A stretch of 64,000 bases of DNA, taken from assembly GCA_031216915.1 (NCBI GenBank), contig CM062294.1:31201128-31265127 (forward strand), read 5' to 3'. Source of the DNA: Pictodentalium vernedei. Lineage: Eukaryota; Mollusca; Scaphopoda; Dentaliida; Dentaliidae. The notes beneath the pieces were generated by a model. The model ran no database searches, had not been told where the DNA came from, and saw only the letters and a list, made by a program, of their open reading frames with translations. This document shows positions 57,665-64,000 of this stretch, piece by piece; position 1 is the stretch's first letter; each line of letters begins with the position of its first letter. Both the position numbers and the translations under genes were made by a program.

Positions 57665-57910
57665 ACCATACAGCCAGTCCGCCTCTCGGACCTCAATATC
57701 CTCAATCAGCCACAAACCTCAATTTGCTTGAGACCGACAGCTTATTTGACGTAAGTCCAAGAGGTAAATCTAGTGTCCGTAAGAAAGAACACGATTTTCA
57801 GCAAGAGCGAATCAATGACTATCTAAACCTCCATTCCAGATGAAAATGTCCCGATTATTGGCGGGATGTGTGGGTGGGGGACACCTACTACACTCCTCAA
57901 TAGTTACACC

Positions 57911-58630
57911 CCTAGACAAGGACGTGGCTAGAGTTTTCCGATTGGGGGTGTGGAGTAGTGCATTTTCCAACTAGGGGGAGGGACCGGGAGGGGTAAACCC
58001 CTTCCCCCCAGTTGGAAATACACTCCCGAGAAACACTTTGAAAATGATGCCACGAAAGCGGACATAACATTGATTCTAGTAACTGAAATGCCAACACATT
58101 TATGATAGAATTATCAGGTTATTATTATTTGGTATTATTCTGGGAATTGAATATGTGCTAAAAGATTGCTCAAGCTGAGAACTTTGAGCAATTCACACTC
58201 TCCTAACATTAAATCAGATCTTATGCAGAAACGATCAATCTTCGATGTTTCATCATTTTGTAACTCTGAATGATGGAATTAATTCAGGATAACGATTTTA
58301 CGGTGATTTCTTGAAGTGCATTTCGATTTTTTTATTATCACCTTAACTAAACGTACTATAGAAATCTCCTACCGATTGACATCATGCATAATTATGAAGC
58401 TCGATACTGTGTACACCGTAGTTGTAAATAGTAACAGCTGGAATTTTTGCCGATTTGAAACCGAGTTGGAATTTTGGGAGGTAAAGGAGACATCAGCATC
58501 ACCAAAGAAGATCTAAAAGAGATAGATGGAATTTCAACTACTCATGACTTGCCTACCGAATTTCCAACTATAGGAAATTTTGTCCAGGATTAGGGGGAGG
58601 AGACACCCCCACCCACCCCCTCTCGCCAGG
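57911..58630. mobile_element. Unclassified repeat element, copy 2 (no SINE)
   Basis: Paralogue of 51183-52285: GGACGTGGCTAGAGTTTTCC start, hairpin GGGACCGGGAGGGG / CCCCTTCCCCCC, TGATTCTAGTAACTGAAATG, GATAGAATTATCAGGTTATT, and a TTTTGTCCAGGAT end. It has no SINE at the matching position. Confidence 0.6.
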
Positions 58631-59819
58631 TCCCCGTTCCTATATCCAATGGTAAATTGAACCATATTTGGAAAACAAAAGCTTGACTATTTATGATTGG
58701 AAAGGTATATGACAGTATTTTGGACTGGCTGTACCTCAAAATCAAGTAATACGAAGTAGCGTTCAATTAGACATAGAACGATTTCGGACACAAATATTAT
58801 GAAATGTTTAGTGACTGTGGAGGAGAGTTGGTTGGGGAACAGGTGAGGGGGTTCAAGGTCATCAATGGAATCAAGTTCTCATTTGGTCAGAGTCACATTC
58901 TCTGGTCTAGAGTTATTCGACTTAAAATAGTTAAAAATAATGTATTTTATGGTTTCCAGACAATAAGTTGAGTTTACTTGTACATATTTTTTTAACGTAT
59001 AAAATTCTGTTTTGACAAATACATCTCAAATCTGCATTCATTTGTATTGGTATTTTCTGTCCCAGAGTTATTCACATCGAAGCAGTTAAAAATAGTACAT
59101 TTTACTGTTTTCGGTCAATCACTCAGTCCATTCCGTCTGGTCGTTCGTCATCCATCTGTCCTTAGGCCCATAGGGACATATGCAGGACATATGTGCGATT
59201 TTTGGTTTCCTGATTATAACTGAAGTACACATTATGAAAAGTTTTTGGAACTTTCATATATTTTATAGAATGACAAAATACAAAGCAAGTTCGCACTTGG
59301 CCGTGTTCGCATTCTCCATTCTTGAGAAATTTCGCTTGCAAGTTGGTGAAGAATAATATTTTATGGTTTTCGAACAACACGCTGAATTTACTTTTACCTG
59401 TTTTTTAAACTTTAAAATTTTATTTACAAAGACAAAACACAGATCACGTTTGCATTTGGCCATATTCACATTAACTCTTCCAAGGTCAGGGGCGGCAGAA
59501 GCTCGATAAAGGTGACGGGACAGAAATTCACAATGCTACCATGGCTGGAAGCAGTGTTAAAAATTGTTACAATAGTTTTTCGGTAAATGTACCATGACTC
59601 GCTATAGTCTCTCGTTTAGATGAATTTGCCGCTCTGTGGTCACTGTCCTGTCCGTTTCTTCCACTTCAGCCTCTTACAACCTGAATTCGGGGAGGGGGGG
59701 GGGGATTTGCAATACACGATACTGGGGTGGGTGGGTGGTCAAACGGCTCAAAAACACATTTTTTCAACCCCTTGCAATTTGTGTCCTGATCCCATTTTAT
59801 GCCAAACTAAACACTCTAA
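58631..59819. other. Intergenic with diverged direct repeats
   Basis: AGAGTTATTCGACTTAAAAT then AGTTAAAAATAATG at about 58910 recurs, diverged, at about 59063 and in part at 59346. Phrases such as TTTTATGGTTTTCG and CGCA(C/T)TTGGCC(A/G)T repeat. Short ORFs here reflect these repeats. No gene. Confidence 0.4.
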
Positions 59820-60060
59820 CCCTTTACCCAAAGAATCGGCCGCATCCGCCCGCGTAATATGCAAATTCAGTAGTTGAAAAAATATTTTTCTAAAAATTTC
59901 AACAAAACCATATCATGTGACCCCTCGTTGGAACGAGCTCGTCGAGCCCGTTCCAACGAGGGGTCACGTGATATGGTTTTGTTGAAAGTTCTGAAAAATT
60001 CAAAACTGAAATGATATTTAAAAAAATTAATTATGATATCGTCTGCGTTGGGTAAAGGGG
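59820..60060 (+). mobile_element. piggyBac-type MITE, subfamily 2
   Basis: Ends CCCTTTACCCAAAGAATCGG and CGTTGGGTAAAGGGG. Flanks are CTAA and GTAA rather than intact TTAA. Core palindrome ATGTGACCCCTCGTTGGAAC to GTTCCAACGAGGGGTCACGT, flanked by ACCATATCA / TGATATGGT. Subterminal CGCCCGCGTAATATGCAAAT distinguishes it from subfamily 1. Confidence 0.75.
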
Positions 60061-60443
60061 TAAAATGATTTAGACTAATATACACACATTGTAGCCCTAT
60101 TAGTGGGTTGTATTGATGGGTATGTTTAGCTATCTGGCCTATCTGGGTCCATGATGTTTCGATTTCTATAATTGCATATCTTATTTGTGTATTCAAACAT
60201 TTCTTCCAATCACGGATAACCAAAGACCTTTAGGTTTCTCATGGCTCTCAAGAAATGAAGATTTTTCAGTAAATGTAAATTATTTTTAACACACATCAAG
60301 ACTCAAGATGCAACTTACAGTAAAGCAAATGGTTCTTATAACAACTGCACCAACCGATGCTAAAATAAAATTACCAAAAAATTAAAACAAAGTTTGTCCC
60401 ATTTGGATAAAATAGTCACAGCCAAAAGGGTCTACGCAGGTCC
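60061..60443. other. Intergenic, nothing recognised
   Basis: AT-rich sequence between a MITE and the LINE tail, with no supported feature. Confidence 0.35.
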
Positions 60444-61590
60444 AGATAAGATAAGATAAGATTTATTATACACCACAACGAAGGCAGATTGTTTTGTATA
60501 TAGAAAATCAACATAAATAGAAACATAAAACAATACTAGTTTCAGACGACAAATCGTCGCCCGAGTGCTAGAATGTTCTATGTCCCATAGGGGACATAGA
60601 ACATTCTAGCACTCAGGCGACGAAATGTAAATATCAAGGCTTATAGTGGTTGTAATATAATATTGTTAATGTCACCTCTTGGTATCAGATTGACAAAACT
60701 TGTTCTTGTTGTTTTAAGAATTGCTGGATGATACCGCATAGCTGTGGAACGTTGTTTCTCATCAGGAATATAAATCTCTCGGATGTGTCCATCTCAACAA
60801 ACTCTTGGCATTCACGTTCAAATTTGTAAAATGCACGTTCTTTGAGAGATGCATATTCACTGCACTCCATAACGAAGTGCCATTCTGTTTCCACTGCACC
60901 CGAGCCACATATCGCGCCTAAGCGTTCATTAACGGGTATGAGTGTTGCCTATGCCTTCCCTTTTCTATCATAAGTTTGTGGTTACTTACACGCAAACGAG
61001 TAAATATGTTTCTCGCCTCGGGGAATGTTGTACAGATCAAATAAGGCTCCAGGTGATATTTGTTTTTAAACTCTCAATAAGTTCTCAGTTTATTTTTTCC
61101 AGTTTTCCTGTTGTCTTCAAATAGAGCATTACAAAAATTATTTAAATGGGTCTCTTTCAGATTTTCTCTTATTGTTATGTATTTCACAGGTTGAAATGGA
61201 ATTTTCTGATCAGATTTATTTTGGTGATTATAATTGGCTATAAGCTGCTGATATTTAACCAACATTGAGTACAGCATAGTGTAATTCACGGATTCAGTTC
61301 TAGCCTCTGATAGCAAGGAAGGGGTTTGGAGATCATATAATTTTGATACAAACTTAGCGAACTGTATTTTGGCATTTATGTGCAGTGGGTTCTGTCGAAG
61401 TTCAGCTCTAACTGCATGGTTCGATGATTTATTGTTCACACCCAGGACTAACTTACAGAAATGAATATGAACGGTTTCACAAGGCGATTTATCAACATCA
61501 GCATCGTTGATTTCCGTGGCCCATAATTCACTGCCGTATACGAGGATGGGCTTTATCAGGATGTTGAATAGTTTAAGGTAAACCGAAACC
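60444..61590 (-). pseudogene. 5'-truncated LINE reverse transcriptase remnant
   Basis: On the minus strand from about 61590 the reading frame gives IKPILVYGSELWATE, HFCKLVLGVNNKSSNHAVRA and ELRQNPLHINAK. These are typical of the region just after the reverse transcriptase catalytic core in LINE pol proteins. The frame runs to a stop at 61074. After frameshifts near 60950-61070, a second piece (60685-60894) reads VETEWHFVMECSEY, FYKFERECQEF and LMRNNVPQLCGII, the usual C-terminal zinc-knuckle-adjacent region. The catalytic core and endonuclease are absent. The element ends in a (GATAA)n-type tail at 60444-60462, so it is a dead, 5'-truncated insertion. Confidence 0.75.
60555..60622. repeat. 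Long hairpin in the LINE 3' region
   Basis: Arms 60555-60586 and 60591-60622 pair 31 of 32 around loop ATAG, core GTGCTAGAATGTTCTATG. A decayed similar hairpin (CGTCCCCTGAG / CTTAGGGGACG) lies at about 45648-45725. Confidence 0.75.
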
Positions 61591-61599
61591 GGCGGAAGG

Positions 61600-62060
61600 C
61601 TTCATGTGTCAAAAAAGTGGGCTTCTATAAAACCAATCGTATGACATTCACTGTATCAAAATACCTCTAAAACATCTCGGGGTCACATAAGAAATGCCCA
61701 GAAACGCTAGAAAATGGTTCTCGGCAACGCATTTTTTTACCACGTGAATACATATAAGCCTCAAATAGTTTTTTGGTCCCACGCAAAAAATTATTTGAGC
61801 TTATTTATATGGTAAACAGACTTTGCTTTATGTGACTTCAGCACCTTGGCTATATCATGACATGCCAGTTTTAACGCCGGCGGAAAGGGGTTAGTTTACT
61901 TGAAAAATCAGGAATAATGCCTAATAATAGAGGATATTACCAGCTAAATACATCACATATTGACAAGGCAGAAAAGTCTAGGAAAGTGCTAAAAAATATA
62001 TGAAGCTGAGAGGAGGGGTGGGTGTTCAAAAATTGTTGATTTTTTTTTTTATAATTATTG
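61600..62060. other. Intergenic, nothing recognised
   Basis: No ORF or repeat is supported. An A/T-rich tract (62041-62062) precedes the tandem duplication. Confidence 0.35.
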
Positions 62061-62068
62061 CAATATAT

Positions 62069-62641
62069 GGGGTGGGTGTTCAAATTGACCGAAAGAAATA
62101 TGCGGAAAATATGCCATTACAAAAGGAAGGCCTTGTTCTATTTTCAGCGTGCATGTTAGGTGAGTAACGCAGTACTTATGGTCTCGCCTAAACCACACCG
62201 GACGACCATGCATTACCCCCATTCCTACAGTACTTCTTGACCTAGCTATATCAGACATAGGATAATATGAAGCATAAGGTGGATTAATAGTACTAAGGGC
62301 TAACCTGGGACCTACATGCATATATACCACTACTACCATATCGCCGCCACCCACCCACGGGGTGGGTGTTCAAATTGACCGAAAGAAATATGCGGAAAAT
62401 ATGCCATTACAAAAGGAAGGCCTTGTTCTATTTTCAGCGTGCATGTTAGGTGAGTAACGCAGTACTTATGGTCTCGCCTAAACCACACCGGACGACCATG
62501 CATTACCCCCATTCCTACAGTACTTCTTGACCTAGCTATATCAGACATAGGATAATATGAAGCATAAGGTGGATTAATAGTACTAAGGGCTAACCTGGGA
62601 CCTACATGCATATATACCACTACTACCATATCGCCGCCACC
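62069..62641. repeat. 290-bp tandem duplication
   Basis: 62069-62350 and 62359-62641 appear identical by eye, offset exactly 290 bp, joined by CCACCCAC. Each copy encodes the same antisense ORF (with HGRPVWFRRDHKYCVTHLTC), which is therefore not independent evidence of a gene. Confidence 0.9.
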
Positions 62642-63410
62642 CCATACGAGAAGTCCGACACCCCCTGACACCGAATTACGTTATGTCAGATTGTATACTG
62701 GACAATAACAGTGGTCAGCATCTCTATGACGTCGCGCGCGTATCATGACGTCACGACGTCAATAGCAACGTAAACCGTTTCGCGGAAAAAAAACTTTCAA
62801 GAAAACCCAATTTTTCCATCATCTTTCCACCACTTATCCATAATATATACCTATAGCCCCATGCGTACATATATCACTATACATACCATAGCATACTATA
62901 TATACAGTACTGCACTGCTTGGCGGATCTAGATGTATGGTGCCGACATTTTGCACCGGCAAAAGTTGCACCGGCAAAAGTCCGGTTCCTATGGGAATTTA
63001 ACACTAGTTGCACCGGCAAAAGTACGGGTAATCAGGCACGATTCATACCTTACATACTACTTGCATAACTTTGGGTGCAGGAAGCCTAAGTACCCACAGA
63101 GCAGCAACTGTCAGAATCTCTAACTTATTAACTTGATATGCAATACAACAAGAATAAAAAATCCTGGGACGGATCGACCCGCTAGTGTTTCAAATATCCT
63201 TTATATGAAAGCAGGAGCGAAGCAGGGGTTTTCATTCTAGGGGAGAACCTATCCTACTAGGCGGTTCTAGAATTACACGCCGTGCGCATGTCCCGAGGGC
63301 TGTAGCTGCTGGAAGGAGAGAGGGGTACCCTCTCTCAACGGTTGGAGTCGGAAAATGTTTTCAATTTTTAAACCCCTGAGCTTTCAATCTGAGGCCTTCT
63401 GCGCACTTCA
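62642..63410. other. Intergenic with CRE-like sites and a short repeat
   Basis: ATGACGTC-type sites lie at 62726-62734 and 62745-62753 (the second is a full TGACGTCA), followed by CGACGTCA. TTGCACCGGCAAAAG occurs three times at about 62950, 62966 and 63009. No gene. Confidence 0.4.
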
Positions 63411-63644
63411 CCCTTTACCCAAAGCAGACGATATCAAAATTTATTATTTTAAAAATCATTTTTTTAAATTTTTCAAAAACGTTCAACAAAACCATATCAT
63501 GTGACCCTTCATTGGAACGACCAGCTCGTTCCAAAGAGGGGTCACATGATATGGTTTTGTTGAAATTTTTTGAAAAATAATACTTTTTCAACTGCTGAAT
63601 TTGCATATTACGGAGCGGATGTTGCCGATCCGTTGGGTAAAGGA
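63411..63644 (-). mobile_element. piggyBac-type MITE, subfamily 2, reversed
   Basis: TTAA on the right (63645-63648) and TTCA on the left. Ends CCCTTTACCCAAAGCAG and CGTTGGGTAAAGGA. Core ATGTGACCCTTCATTGGAAC / GTTCCAAAGAGGGGTCACAT. Inverted relative to 59820. Confidence 0.75.
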
Positions 63645-63971
63645 TTAAGTTGAGCTACTTTATCACAAAGTATAAACACAAATTTTTATGACAAGCGGCG
63701 GGTGTTTTTCTGAGTATCACGCTTCACCAACGAGGAAAGTACTACGTCTACGTGACTGAATTCCCAGAGAGCCTGAATATTTTGAAGACCCTTGGGGTTT
63801 GTGAGATCGAATCAGACAAAGAATTTCTGTTTTAGTCATATTTGGGTGAACATTTTCAAAAGGAAAATTTTGTTTGTTTTTTCCACTTTCTCATTCGGAC
63901 CCATCCACGCCGGTGCCCATGGATACGGTAAATAATCATACTGGGTGAGCTACTTTTCGTTCAACAGTTCA

Positions 63972-64000
63972 GATTGCCACGCGGGGGCACGGTGCCGCTC
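63972..64000 (+). mobile_element. SINE body fragment cut by the window end
   Basis: GATTGCCACGCGGGGGCACG GTGCCGCTC matches the body of the local SINE family at the GGGGGCACGGTG block. The rest lies beyond the window. Confidence 0.55.

Noticed and set aside
62055..62671. Antisense ORFs of 99 and 112 codons sharing a long identical stretch
   Set aside because: They are the same ORF duplicated by the 290-bp tandem duplication, so the repetition is not evidence of coding.

Overview
The window looks like repeat-rich intergenic DNA from an animal nuclear genome. A soft-bodied marine invertebrate, perhaps a non-vertebrate deuterostome, would fit, but that is inference and no species can be named. 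Reasons: an animal-type GT31 galactosyltransferase with an apparent splice acceptor at its start, SINEs with tRNA-like and 5S-rRNA-like heads, piggyBac-style TTAA-flanked MITEs, a LINE remnant, and no operons or ribosome-binding sites. I can support only one intact protein-coding gene.

Bases 1-42570 are almost entirely one complex repeat array. Its basic monomer is about 325-350 bp and there are roughly 80 copies. Monomers are grouped into higher-order units, mostly of 5 or 7 monomers. Each unit opens (plus strand) with a sharply bounded head, CTAG(A/C)CTTT followed by the hairpin ATGATTCTGGAGAATCAT. Each closes with a special terminal monomer and a poly(A), sometimes poly(C), tract. Read on the minus strand, the head is a short palindrome, 5 nt, CTAG, then a T-run. 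That is the layout of a Helitron/Helentron 3' end, and an internal tandem-repeat core is also typical of non-autonomous Helentron-like elements. My main hypothesis is that the array is made of head-to-tail non-autonomous elements of this kind. A 2.4-2.8 kb module (B), a SINE, an inversion of about 650 bp and a decayed retroelement ORF1-like insertion are embedded in it and let its history be ordered.

Bases 39061-40200 are a non-array island with a 5S-headed SINE. Bases 42571-46250 hold no gene I can support, but do hold MITEs and hairpins. Bases 46488-47815 are a very homogeneous 62-bp minisatellite of about 21 units. It abuts the 3' end of the GT31 gene (47903-48982, minus strand) and may supply its poly(A) signal.

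Bases 49150-64000 are a mosaic of small mobile elements: two subfamilies of TTAA-flanked MITEs with long palindromic cores (one perfect over 105 bp), a third TTAA family with CTGGTAGAGTGCT ends, tRNA- and 5S-headed SINEs sharing one body and tail, a duplicated 0.7-1.1 kb element in which one copy preserves the empty site of a SINE, a 5'-truncated LINE, and a 290-bp tandem duplication. The many short ORFs here and in the array have no support as genes.
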